A stretch of 64,000 nucleotides of DNA from positions 2,852,001 through 2,916,000 of the forward strand of contig NZ_CP035913.1 in assembly GCF_004209755.1 (NCBI RefSeq), written 5' to 3'. The first letter of the stretch is position 1. Each line of letters opens with the position of its first letter. The notes under the pieces are model-generated. The model was not told the origin of the DNA. It was given only the letters and a program-made list of their open reading frames with translations, and ran no database searches. Source of the stretch: Pseudoduganella lutea (GTDB taxonomy: Bacteria; Pseudomonadota; Gammaproteobacteria; Burkholderiales; Burkholderiaceae_D). This document shows, piece by piece, positions 45,037 to 52,531 of the stretch. The position numbers were made by a program, and so were the translations under genes.

Positions 45037-45482
45037 ATTGGACGGTGCAGACAGATGCGCTGGCGCAACAGTTCAGCCCGAAAGCGGGCGAATCGAAGGT
45101 AGAGCCTGTGGGTTGCGGGATGCGTCGCTACGGATACTCGCAACGAACTTATGAAGACATACGGAAAACTTCAATAGAAAGTAGGGTTTGCATGACAGGA
45201 CGTCTCCGATCCCGACAAGCAAAAACCTGTCGGGATCGGAGACATCTGCGGGTCCGTCATTGCACTATGACGCACGACTTGCACTATTTAGCGTACCGAT
45301 GCGGATGAGTACTGACCACCAAACCGTTGAATTCGCGGGGTAAGCTCTGTCGTATGAACCGGCCAGCGGTTCTACCCCTTCAACTGAACTCTCGGCTGCT
45401 CTCATCGTTAGCGTGACACATGGACCCGCATGCTATGGTTGTCCGCTTTCTTTGACAGGTAACGCTGCACCATTCATCGCCT
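44501..45482. repeat. Long direct repeat, copy B
   Basis: Second copy of the repeat at 41,586-42,565. It contains a perfect hairpin with 16-bp arms GTCTCCGATCCCGACA (45,202-45,217) and TGTCGGGATCGGAGAC (45,228-45,243) around a 10-bp loop; copy A has one mismatch in the same hairpin. Protein-level similarity extends rightward to about 45,759. Confidence 0.85.
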
Positions 45483-45759
45483 CTTTCAGGCACCCAAGGC
45501 AAAGTATTGTTATTCGATCTAAAACGTCATTAAGCCGATCCTCACTCTGGACAATAAAATCGCCATTTATGCAGACTTCCGGCAGTTGCTCTATTTCTTC
45601 CTGTAGCCCATAAAATGGCCACTCGAGATCCTCAATGACAAAGGAAAATTCACGTATCCTTGTTGATACATCGTGACCATCTTTTATTTCGTTATCCAAA
45701 TTTTTCGAGATCTTTCCGCACGGCTGGCGCCCGTGTTTCTCACAAAAACAAATTGTCAT
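45433..45759 (-). CDS. Immunity-like protein, copy B (intact)
   Basis: This 108-residue soluble protein starts MTICFCEKHGRQPCGKISKN. It has a charged middle (DGHDVSTRIREFSFVIEDLE) and the conserved block WPFYGLQEEIEQLPEVCING. The intact frame matches the broken copy at 42,516-42,841. No family is recognised. Its size, its placement among Rhs tips and its duplication suggest an immunity protein whose toxin gene has been lost. Confidence 0.55.
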   Translation of the reverse strand: MTICFCEKHGRQPCGKISKNLDNEIKDGHDVSTRIREFSFVIEDLEWPFYGLQEEIEQLPEVCINGDFIVQSEDRLNDVLDRITILCLGCLKEAMNGAALPVKESGQP

Positions 45760-46135
45760 CGCTTTCCAATCAGCTCGATAGGGTTACAGGCACTTTTCGA
45801 CCGCGGCGTTTGCACTTGCGATACTTCCAGCGTTGCAGGTCCCGGTGTGATGACCTTTGCCTGTCACTCGTCACCGTGAGGCACGGACACAACGGCGTCG
45901 TCGGGGTAGACGTACCAGCTGTCTATTTTTTGCTTTCGTCCAGGAACCGCTCTCACGTTCTCAGCGCGGTCACCGAAATACTAGCGTCCAATTACGCACC
46001 GGTGAAGTCACAGGCGCGTATCAGCGATTTTTTTGCGCGCTGTGCCGATTGCCGACATGCGAAATTTGTACACTTGTAGCTCGTCCAACAAGCGAGCACT
46101 GCATGGGCCACCGCAGCTCCGCAAGGGCGCTCCCC
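45760..46135. other. Intergenic region right of the Rhs graveyard
   Basis: No supported gene. The open frames here are short and lack family features or good ribosome sites. Composition changes from the lower-GC graveyard to the GC-rich protease operon around 46,080. No terminator hairpin with a T run was seen for the protease genes ending at 46,136. Confidence 0.5.
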
Positions 46136-46849
46136 TCAAGTGTGAGGGCGGGCAGGGGTATCCAGCAGGTCGAAGAATTCCCCCTTCAGGTGGTATTCCC
46201 CGTCCTCCACCGTCCAGTAGCGACGGCCTTGGCTGGACGCAAGGAAGTGCTGGCGTCTTTCCACCCTGCCGATGCCCAGCGCCGATTTCGAGATCACGTA
46301 GCGGAATGCGCCGTCCGGCCCCAGGATCACGGTACAGCCACCCAGCACTTCGAATACGGGGCTGCCGTCGGCCGGCAAGACCCGGCAGCGCTGCACCACC
46401 TCGGCCACCAGGTCGAACACGATCTGGCTGTCCGGACCGACGCGGCGCGCGGTGCGGATCGACATCACACGCGGCGCCCCGATACCACCGGGCGCGAAGC
46501 CGGGCGTTCCCGGCGCGACCAGGCCGAACTCCTCGGCCAGCGCCGGCTGCGTCACGTAGCCGCCAAGCACGGTGGCCTGGCGCAGCAATTCCTCGCTGCC
46601 CGCCGGACAGCCGGGGTCGCCCTCGAAGCGCAGATCGCGGAAGCTCAGCTTTTCCAGCGGCGGGTGTTTCAGCCGCGGCGTGTTCCACAACAGCGCCGGT
46701 TCGGACAGGTTGTACACGCCGCGCGGCAGGATGCGGCGCCGCGAGAAGGCGTCTATCAGCGCGTCGCGGTAGCTCCAGCGATCGTCCCGCACCAGGTCGT
46801 GGTCGGCGGTGATCAGGGCGCGCAGGAATTCCCCGAAGCGGATGTCCAC
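46136..46849 (-). CDS. C-terminal part of the HELTH metalloprotease (separated by frameshift)
   Basis: This 237-residue open frame begins VDIRFGEFLRALITADHDLV and runs to RPHT. It continues the protein encoded at 46,813-48,066: one extra C in the run of six at about 46,850 would join IRAIDYCPP directly to VDIRFGEF. On its own it has no ribosome site and no known domain. It is most likely the second half of a protease of about 640 residues, broken by a real mutation or a sequencing error. Confidence 0.7.
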   Translation of the reverse strand: MDIRFGEFLRALITADHDLVRDDRWSYRDALIDAFSRRRILPRGVYNLSEPALLWNTPRLKHPPLEKLSFRDLRFEGDPGCPAGSEELLRQATVLGGYVTQPALAEEFGLVAPGTPGFAPGGIGAPRVMSIRTARRVGPDSQIVFDLVAEVVQRCRVLPADGSPVFEVLGGCTVILGPDGAFRYVISKSALGIGRVERRQHFLASSQGRRYWTVEDGEYHLKGEFFDLLDTPARPHT

Positions 46850-48066
46850 GGGGGGCAGTAGTCGATCGCGCGGATGATCAAGCCCTGGAACTGGCTGGCC
46901 AGGGCACTGATCTTGTCGGCCAGCAGGTCGACCAGGTCGGCCGGCAGTTCGCCGGGAGGCAGCATGCCGCTACCGCCGGTCGCCAGGCGCAGGTAGCGCG
47001 CGGTCTTGCGCCGGTAGACGATCAGGAAGGCGTCGAACACGGCCGCCACCAGCACTGATCCGAGCGTGTGCGGATCAAGGCTCTCGTCGTACTGGCGCGG
47101 CGAGGTCTCGTCGATGGCCTCGCGCAGCGCGCCGTTGAAGCCGCTGGCATAGCCGGCCTGGCGCGCCAGCTCGACCAGCTGCCTGGCCTGTTCCGGCAAG
47201 CCGCGCGACTTGCGCACCGCCGCGTGCACCAGCTCGCGGTAGCCGAGGCGCTGGAAGATCGCGATCAGGTCGGCGATCGCCTCGTGGAAGGCGGCCACGT
47301 CCGGGTTGCTGGGAATGCTGAAACTGCTGCGCAGTCCGTCCAGGACCGCATGGGTCAGCTCGTGCGTGATGATGTCGTGCGACAGGCAGGTGAAGATGTA
47401 TTCGCCGGGAAGGACCCGGATCGCTCCCTTCAGGTCGGGCGCCTGTTCGTAGCCGAAGCACAGCACACCCTGCTCCTTGTCGTAATGCGCGTTCACGCCG
47501 CGGAAGGCATGCGGCCGCAGCCACAGCCGCCCCGCGTCTTCCGTGCGCGCGAAACCCCAGGTGATGTCGCGCCCCAGGGCGACACGGAAGGCGGCGTAGA
47601 CATTGCAGCAGACCGCATACACCATTTGCTGGTGAAAGCGCACGTCGGACGGCGCTGGATCATACCCCTTGCCGAGCAGCGGATATGGGTCGTCGAGGTT
47701 AGCGCGCACGTAGTCCTGGCCGGTGTCGGCGTCATGGTGGTCAACCAGGAACAAGCGGCCCGAGGGACCGGGTTCCAGCTTTTCATAGGGCACGTTGACG
47801 GCCGCCACCGCGCCTTCGAGCCCGGAGGCGCTGGGATCGGAGGTAAAGATGCGCAGCGGCCGGTACAAAGGTGATTCGCGCCCGGTGGGGGGCGTGCGCG
47901 CGACCGTGCGGGTAACGCCAGGGTCGATCTCGTGGCGCCATTCCGGCCCACCGGCCGGCGCCGGACATGCCGGCGCCGGCGCCGAGGATGCTTCCTCGTC
48001 GCGGGATTGGGCCACGGCGGCCACCGGGGCCGCCGTGGACACGCCATGTACGTTGTCGTCGGACAT
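46813..48066 (-). CDS. Zinc metalloprotease with HELTH motif (frameshifted at its 3' end)
   Basis: This 417-residue frame includes the zinc motif HELTH (His235, Glu236, His239) in HDIITHELTHAVLDGL and a downstream AFHEAIADLIAIF, in which Glu262 fits the third ligand of a gluzincin (thermolysin-like) protease. There is no signal peptide; the first 55 residues are Ala/Pro-rich. The last 13 residues (after CPP) are read out of frame; the natural continuation lies in the next frame to 46,136. It starts 11 bp after the amidase-hydrolase-metacaspase gene, so the two are co-transcribed. It may cut, or be activated by, its neighbour. Confidence 0.8.
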   Translation of the reverse strand: MSDDNVHGVSTAAPVAAVAQSRDEEASSAPAPACPAPAGGPEWRHEIDPGVTRTVARTPPTGRESPLYRPLRIFTSDPSASGLEGAVAAVNVPYEKLEPGPSGRLFLVDHHDADTGQDYVRANLDDPYPLLGKGYDPAPSDVRFHQQMVYAVCCNVYAAFRVALGRDITWGFARTEDAGRLWLRPHAFRGVNAHYDKEQGVLCFGYEQAPDLKGAIRVLPGEYIFTCLSHDIITHELTHAVLDGLRSSFSIPSNPDVAAFHEAIADLIAIFQRLGYRELVHAAVRKSRGLPEQARQLVELARQAGYASGFNGALREAIDETSPRQYDESLDPHTLGSVLVAAVFDAFLIVYRRKTARYLRLATGGSGMLPPGELPADLVDLLADKISALASQFQGLIIRAIDYCPPWTSASGNSCAP

Positions 48067-48076
48067 GGCGCCGCCC

Positions 48077-50980
48077 TCAATGCGCCGGCGTCAGCAGCTC
48101 GCGCACCCGTGCCAGCAGGGCCGCCAGCTCCATTTCATGGGCAGAAGGGCCCCCCATGGCATGACCCGCCGAGCGGCCGCGGCCGGGCGCGTGCGGCTGC
48201 AGCAAGCCCAGGCCCTGACCAGCCTCGCTGCTGTACAGCTTCGCGTGCTGGCGCGGCGCGTGACCGAAGTTCTGGGTGACGCGCTCGGCGAACTCGGCGT
48301 TCGACAGGCCGGCCACATCCTGCGCTAGCACTTGCATGGCGCAGCGCGTGAAATCGCCATGGTCGCCGCTTTCTAGCGCCACTTCGCTGGAAAGACAGGC
48401 CGAGAACACGACCTCGCGCATCATGTCGAGACCACCGCCCGCCGCCGCACGGTGGCCGCGCTCCTGGCGCTTGGCCCGGTACAGCTCGCGCAACTGGCGG
48501 GTGGCGGGGACGAAACGCGCGCGTTTGCCGGGCTCGGGCTGGGCCTGACGACCACCGACGCCGAAGCGGGTGATGGTGCCCGAATGGCAGCAGTCGAAGA
48601 AACAGGTGAGGTTCACGCCGTCCGGCAGGCGCGCGAAGACGGCGCGCATGTCGTCGTCGACCAGCAGCTCGCCCGAGGCGAAGTCATAGGGACACAAGGC
48701 TTCGTCCTGGCCCGGTGTATCGCCGCCCTGCTCGTCGCCGTCCAGGTCTGGTACCTGGGTGCCGTGGCCCGCATACTGGAACACGATCACGTCGCCCCGA
48801 CGGCTGTCCTCGACCAGCTGGGTCAGGTGCTGCAGGATCGCGGCGCGGGTGGCGCGCTGGTCGAGCAGCATGCGCGGCGGCGCGAAGCCGAGCCGCACCA
48901 GAATGTCCGACCACGCGCGCGCATCGTTGACGCAGGCGTTCAGAGGCGCGGTCGGATAGGTGTCGATGCCGACGCAGAGTGCGTTGCGGCGACCGCCGTT
49001 GGCCTGCCCGTTGGTGCCCGCATGAGCAGGCGCATGCCAGCCCTGGTACGAGGATACGGGCGCGGCCGCCACGTGGACGGGCTGCTGCAGCTGCGATTGC
49101 GCCTCTGCCTGTTCGCCGCCCCAGTAGTCGAAGGATGGCTGCCAGAGATCGGCGCCGCGGGTGCCGGCCGGCAGCTCGACGATGCGGTCGGCGTCGGACT
49201 TGTCCAGCACGCGCCGCACGATGCTGCCCATGGTGGCCGGATCGTCGTCGAAGCCGCCGTGGGTGCGCGAGCGGCTGGCACTGCGGCCGCGGTCGAGGCG
49301 ATTGTCGGACCAGACGACGTCGGCGCGCGCCTTGCCGGTACCGAGGATGAACAGCTTCTTCAACTCCTGGTCGGTGCGCACGCACTGCTCCAGGCCCAGG
49401 ATGGGTGTGTCCTGGTCCGGCTCCAGCCCTTTGTGGATCAGGTAGAGGAGCGACTTGCGGTACACCTTGCCGCAGTCGTCGTCCTTCTCGAAGCTGTCCG
49501 CCATCGTGTACATCGTGAGCTGGCCGATACGCTTGTCCTCGACCACGGGCCTGAGCTTCTGGTGGAACAAGTCGACCCGGGAGGCCGGCGCCAGCAGGTG
49601 CAGACTGTGGAATTTCGGCACGCCGCGCTCCAGCGCGCAAGGAATGAAATAGGCATGGAAGATCGCGCCGGCGCTGTGGCCGGCGGCATGGACTTCGATG
49701 TCCTCATGGTTCTTGCAGAAGGCGGCCAGGCGCTCGGCCACGTAGAAGGCACCCCCTGGTGTCGCGCCTGCCGCGGTCGGCGAAGAGGCCTGCTGGGCAC
49801 TCCATTTCATGCCGTTCCAGATCTGCACGCCGCCCGCGCGGTGGGCGAAGGCTTCGATCAACGGATCGCTCACATGGTCGGAGAACACGTTGCGCGCGGC
49901 GGGAGCGCGGCCCTGCTTCCAGCGCTCCAGCATCTGGCCCAGCACTTCGCCCAGGCCGGTTTCCCAGATGAAGTGGATCGGATAGATGCCGTTGCTCTTC
50001 CACCAGCCGATGCGCTCGCGCGCCGCGGCCAGCGCGCTCGTTTCGCTGGTCAAGCCGCCATGGGCGTAGAACATCAGCTTCAGCCGGCGCCCTTCGGCCG
50101 CTGCGGCCGTCAACGCGGCAGGCAAATAGGTCTCGAAGATGGCGTCGACGTCGGCCTGGGTCGTGGTCCAATCGCCATTCGAGGAAAACAGCCCCATGCG
50201 CAGGTTGACGATGTGCGGCTTCATCTCCTGCAAGTCGGCGGCGTCGAAGCGGATGCCGCGCTCACCCTCGCCACCACGCCCGGCGCCGGATTCGTATTGC
50301 TCCTCGTGACGGGCGCAAGGCTCGGCATCGGCCGGCTCGATCGCGCGCCCGGTATCGCGCTGCAAGTCCTCGATCGCCTCGCGCACCACCTGCGCCGAAG
50401 CGAGCTGCTCGGGCGAGAACGGTCCTTCGGACGGCGGCACGGCGCGCGTGCTGCTGAACAACTGGAGGTGCAGTTCGCCGACGTCGTGCAGCAGGCGATG
50501 GTAGTCGATGCTGGTTCCCGGGCAGCTCTTGGTCGACATCATGTTATGGAACTGCAGGCTGCCCGGCGGCAGCCCGAAGAGGTGCTGGACGCGGGCGATT
50601 ACCTCGAGCACGGTGTCACGCTGCGGTCCATCGAAAGGATCCTTGCCTTCGTCGAAGTTGCCGATGATCTCGAACATGAAGGGGCCGGCCTGGGCATTGC
50701 CGTTGTGGCCGGCCGCGCTGGCCGGCGGGCGGTTCCAGTCGCGCCCCAGCCAGATCGTGCCATCCGGCGCGATCGAGATGTGCTGGGCGATATCGGACCA
50801 GCCATTCGTCTGGGTATGGAAGCGCCACATGGCCACGATGGTGTCGTGCTTCCTGTAGGCGGCGCGGTCCGGCTTCCAGGTATGGTGCATATGCACCGCG
50901 TTGATCTTGCGTTTGAACGGGAATTTCGACAACAGTTCGGCGAATTGCTCTTTCGTGATTTGCTTGAAAGGCGCAGGCAT
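48077..50980 (-). CDS. Peptidoglycan amidase / alpha-beta hydrolase / metacaspase fusion protein
   Basis: This 967-residue protein combines three catalytic modules. Residues 20-165 form an Amidase_2/PGRP domain with His32 in HMHHTWK and His145 plus Cys153 in FHNMMSTKSCPG, the zinc ligands of T7 lysozyme-type amidases. Residues about 270-560 form an alpha/beta hydrolase with elbow AAGHSAGAIF (Ser436). Residues about 690-925 form a caspase-like (C14) domain with His739 in QYAGHGTQV and Cys798 in FFDCCHSGT. No signal peptide or membrane segment is seen. GGGGGGG lies upstream of the ATG. It is followed after 10 bp by a zinc protease gene. A role in cell death or as an effector is inferred. Confidence 0.88.
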   Translation of the reverse strand: MPAPFKQITKEQFAELLSKFPFKRKINAVHMHHTWKPDRAAYRKHDTIVAMWRFHTQTNGWSDIAQHISIAPDGTIWLGRDWNRPPASAAGHNGNAQAGPFMFEIIGNFDEGKDPFDGPQRDTVLEVIARVQHLFGLPPGSLQFHNMMSTKSCPGTSIDYHRLLHDVGELHLQLFSSTRAVPPSEGPFSPEQLASAQVVREAIEDLQRDTGRAIEPADAEPCARHEEQYESGAGRGGEGERGIRFDAADLQEMKPHIVNLRMGLFSSNGDWTTTQADVDAIFETYLPAALTAAAAEGRRLKLMFYAHGGLTSETSALAAARERIGWWKSNGIYPIHFIWETGLGEVLGQMLERWKQGRAPAARNVFSDHVSDPLIEAFAHRAGGVQIWNGMKWSAQQASSPTAAGATPGGAFYVAERLAAFCKNHEDIEVHAAGHSAGAIFHAYFIPCALERGVPKFHSLHLLAPASRVDLFHQKLRPVVEDKRIGQLTMYTMADSFEKDDDCGKVYRKSLLYLIHKGLEPDQDTPILGLEQCVRTDQELKKLFILGTGKARADVVWSDNRLDRGRSASRSRTHGGFDDDPATMGSIVRRVLDKSDADRIVELPAGTRGADLWQPSFDYWGGEQAEAQSQLQQPVHVAAAPVSSYQGWHAPAHAGTNGQANGGRRNALCVGIDTYPTAPLNACVNDARAWSDILVRLGFAPPRMLLDQRATRAAILQHLTQLVEDSRRGDVIVFQYAGHGTQVPDLDGDEQGGDTPGQDEALCPYDFASGELLVDDDMRAVFARLPDGVNLTCFFDCCHSGTITRFGVGGRQAQPEPGKRARFVPATRQLRELYRAKRQERGHRAAAGGGLDMMREVVFSACLSSEVALESGDHGDFTRCAMQVLAQDVAGLSNAEFAERVTQNFGHAPRQHAKLYSSEAGQGLGLLQPHAPGRGRSAGHAMGGPSAHEMELAALLARVRELLTPAH

Positions 50981-51460
50981 GGCATCCCCCCCTATAACAA
51001 GTGTTTTAGGCTCATCTTGATAATTATCAAGAATTTAAGTCTAGGCCTTTCGGTGTGGCTTGCAAGGTGTGGAACGGAAAAGCAACAGGATCTTTTTTTT
51101 GGACGTTGCTGCTTTCTTCCAGTAGAGAAAAGTCTTCTGGGCAAAACCTGATAACTGCGCAGTTTTTTTCAGTACGTTGAGTCTTCTTATGTTTTCTTGA
51201 CGAAACGTTTTTACAACGTTTTTGACGCCATACTCCTGTACCTGACGCGTGCCAGCGCGGTCGGAAGGATGGACAGCGTGTAGCAACTTCACCGGGAAAT
51301 GCAAAAAAAATCAGCGACGCATAGTCGTGCCTCGACAACAGTCGAACTCAACAATGGAAAAAATAGGGAGGAATTACAGCAGAGAGGTTACAAGAGGGTT
51401 ACACGAACAGGAAAACACGCTGATCGAATACCGAAAACCCTCGTAACTCATTGAATTAAT
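50981..51460. other. Upstream region of the amidase-metacaspase operon
   Basis: This stretch of 480 bp has no supported gene. It is poorer in GC than its surroundings and contains the 18-bp palindrome, several T runs, and two close copies of AACGTTTTT around 51,200-51,220. The promoter of the leftward operon is probably here. Small open frames lack ribosome sites and conserved features. Confidence 0.55.
51015..51032. promoter_or_regulatory. 18-bp perfect palindrome upstream of the amidase-metacaspase gene
   Basis: TCTTGATAATTATCAAGA is fully self-complementary and centred about 43 bp before the start codon at 50,980. The size and position fit an operator bound by a dimeric repressor. No regulator gene is adjacent. 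Confidence 0.5.
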
Positions 51461-51536
51461 TGGTGCGGCTGGCTGGGATCGAACCAGCGACCCTTGGCTT
51501 CGGAGGCCAATACTCTATCCACTGAGCTACAGCCGC
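51461..51536 (-). tRNA. tRNA-Arg (anticodon CCG)
   Basis: This 76-nt tRNA on the minus strand has acceptor arms GCGGCTG/CAGCCGC, a D arm with GCTC...GAGT, an anticodon stem TTGGC/GCCAA around CTCCGAA (anticodon CCG, reading CGG), a T arm GCTGG-TTCGATC-CCAGC, and an encoded CCA end. Its 3' end points at the accessory island, as expected for an integration site, though no att duplicate was found by eye. Confidence 0.95.
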
Positions 51537-51791
51537 ACGGAGAACCGAAGGATACCGGCTTTCCTGCCGCGCGTCTATCCGAAAACACAAGTATTTTGCT
51601 TGCCGGGATGATGGCGCCGGCAGCCGGGCAAGCAACGCGGCGCCGTTTCCCGCACGGCCGAGTTGTTTCCCGCGCCATAATTTTGGGACTATAATCAGCC
51701 GGTTTCTCGGCGAGAAGTCTGCCCTACCCAAGTACCCCGATGTTTACAACATTCACGCGCTGGTCGACCAGCCACTTGTACTAAGGAAATC

Positions 51792-52379
51792 ATGAGCGAC
51801 GCACACCACGAGCACCAATCCGTCATCCGGACTCCCAAGCAACTCGCAGCAGCAGTCATCGCATTCTTTCTCGTCACCATCCTGGGCATCATCCTGCTGG
51901 TGCAATTCGTCACCCAGCAAAAACTGACCGGCGCCGGTTCCGACGCCATGTCGCCGGAAGCCGTTGCCGCGCGCCTGAAACCCGTTGCCGACGAAGGCTT
52001 CACGTTCAAGGACGCGAACGCGCCCAAGGTGCTGCAGACCGCCGAAGCGGTGTACACCTCCACCTGCCAGGCCTGCCACGGCGCGGGCATTGCGGGCGCA
52101 CCCAAGACGGGCGACAGTGGCCAATGGGCCGCCCGGCTCGCCCAGGGATACGACACCGTCGTCAAGCACGCGGTCGAAGGCTTGCGCGCCATGCCGGCCA
52201 AGGGCGGCAACCCGGAGCTGGACGACGTGGAGGTTGCCCGTGCCGTCGTCTACATGGCAAACCAGTCGGGTGCCAAGTTCAAGGAACCGGAAGTGCCTGC
52301 CCCTGCCGCCGCCCCGGCCGCGGCTCCCGCAGCCGGCGCACCAGCCGCTGCCGAAGCCGCGCAGCCGCCGAAAGGCTGA
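51792..52379 (+). CDS. Cytochrome c5-type c-type cytochrome
   Basis: This 195-residue protein has an N-terminal membrane anchor (about 18-40), a single class I haem site STCQACHGAG (Cys92, Cys95, His96) and a likely axial Met134 in RAMPAKGG. The C-terminal tail is Ala/Pro-rich. It should carry electrons at the periplasmic face of the inner membrane, probably to a terminal oxidase. It stands alone: an intrinsic terminator follows and the next gene is convergent. Confidence 0.9.
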   Translation: MSDAHHEHQSVIRTPKQLAAAVIAFFLVTILGIILLVQFVTQQKLTGAGSDAMSPEAVAARLKPVADEGFTFKDANAPKVLQTAEAVYTSTCQACHGAGIAGAPKTGDSGQWAARLAQGYDTVVKHAVEGLRAMPAKGGNPELDDVEVARAVVYMANQSGAKFKEPEVPAPAAAPAAAPAAGAPAAAEAAQPPKG

Positions 52380-52406
52380 CAACATCGGCCAAGCCTGCCG
52401 AACCTG

Positions 52407-52433
52407 CAAAAACCGCCCGCGAGGCGGTTTTTT
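52407..52433 (+). terminator. Rho-independent terminator of the cytochrome gene
   Basis: The stem AACCGCC/GGCGGTT with loop CGCGA (52,411-52,429) is followed by a T run and lies 31 bp after the stop codon. Confidence 0.85.
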
Positions 52434-52485
52434 GTTGCCTGTACAGCGGCGAACGTAGCGGAAAATACGGCGGAAAACGCAGCCC

Positions 52486-52515
52486 AAAAAAAGCCGCCTC
52501 GCGGGCGGCTTTTTC
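52486..52515 (-). terminator. Rho-independent terminator of the first M13 peptidase gene
   Basis: The stem GCCGCC/GGCGGC with a 5-bp loop (52,493-52,509) has an A run on its left, which reads as a T run on the minus strand. It lies 22 bp past the stop of the peptidase gene; flanking T on the right makes it bidirectional. Confidence 0.8.
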
Positions 52516-52531
52516 CTGGTTCACGTCACGC

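Noticed and set aside
45857..46861. 334-codon + strand frame
   Set aside because: It is antisense to the metalloprotease 3' part, with the His/Arg/Gln-rich composition typical of an antisense shadow in GC-rich DNA.
48452..51151. 899-codon + strand frame
   Set aside because: It mirrors the fusion protein gene. The minus-strand frame has catalytic motifs and a strong ribosome site; this one has neither.
41175..51460. CRISPR array or integrase gene in the island
   Set aside because: No regularly spaced short repeats and no recombinase motifs were found on either strand.
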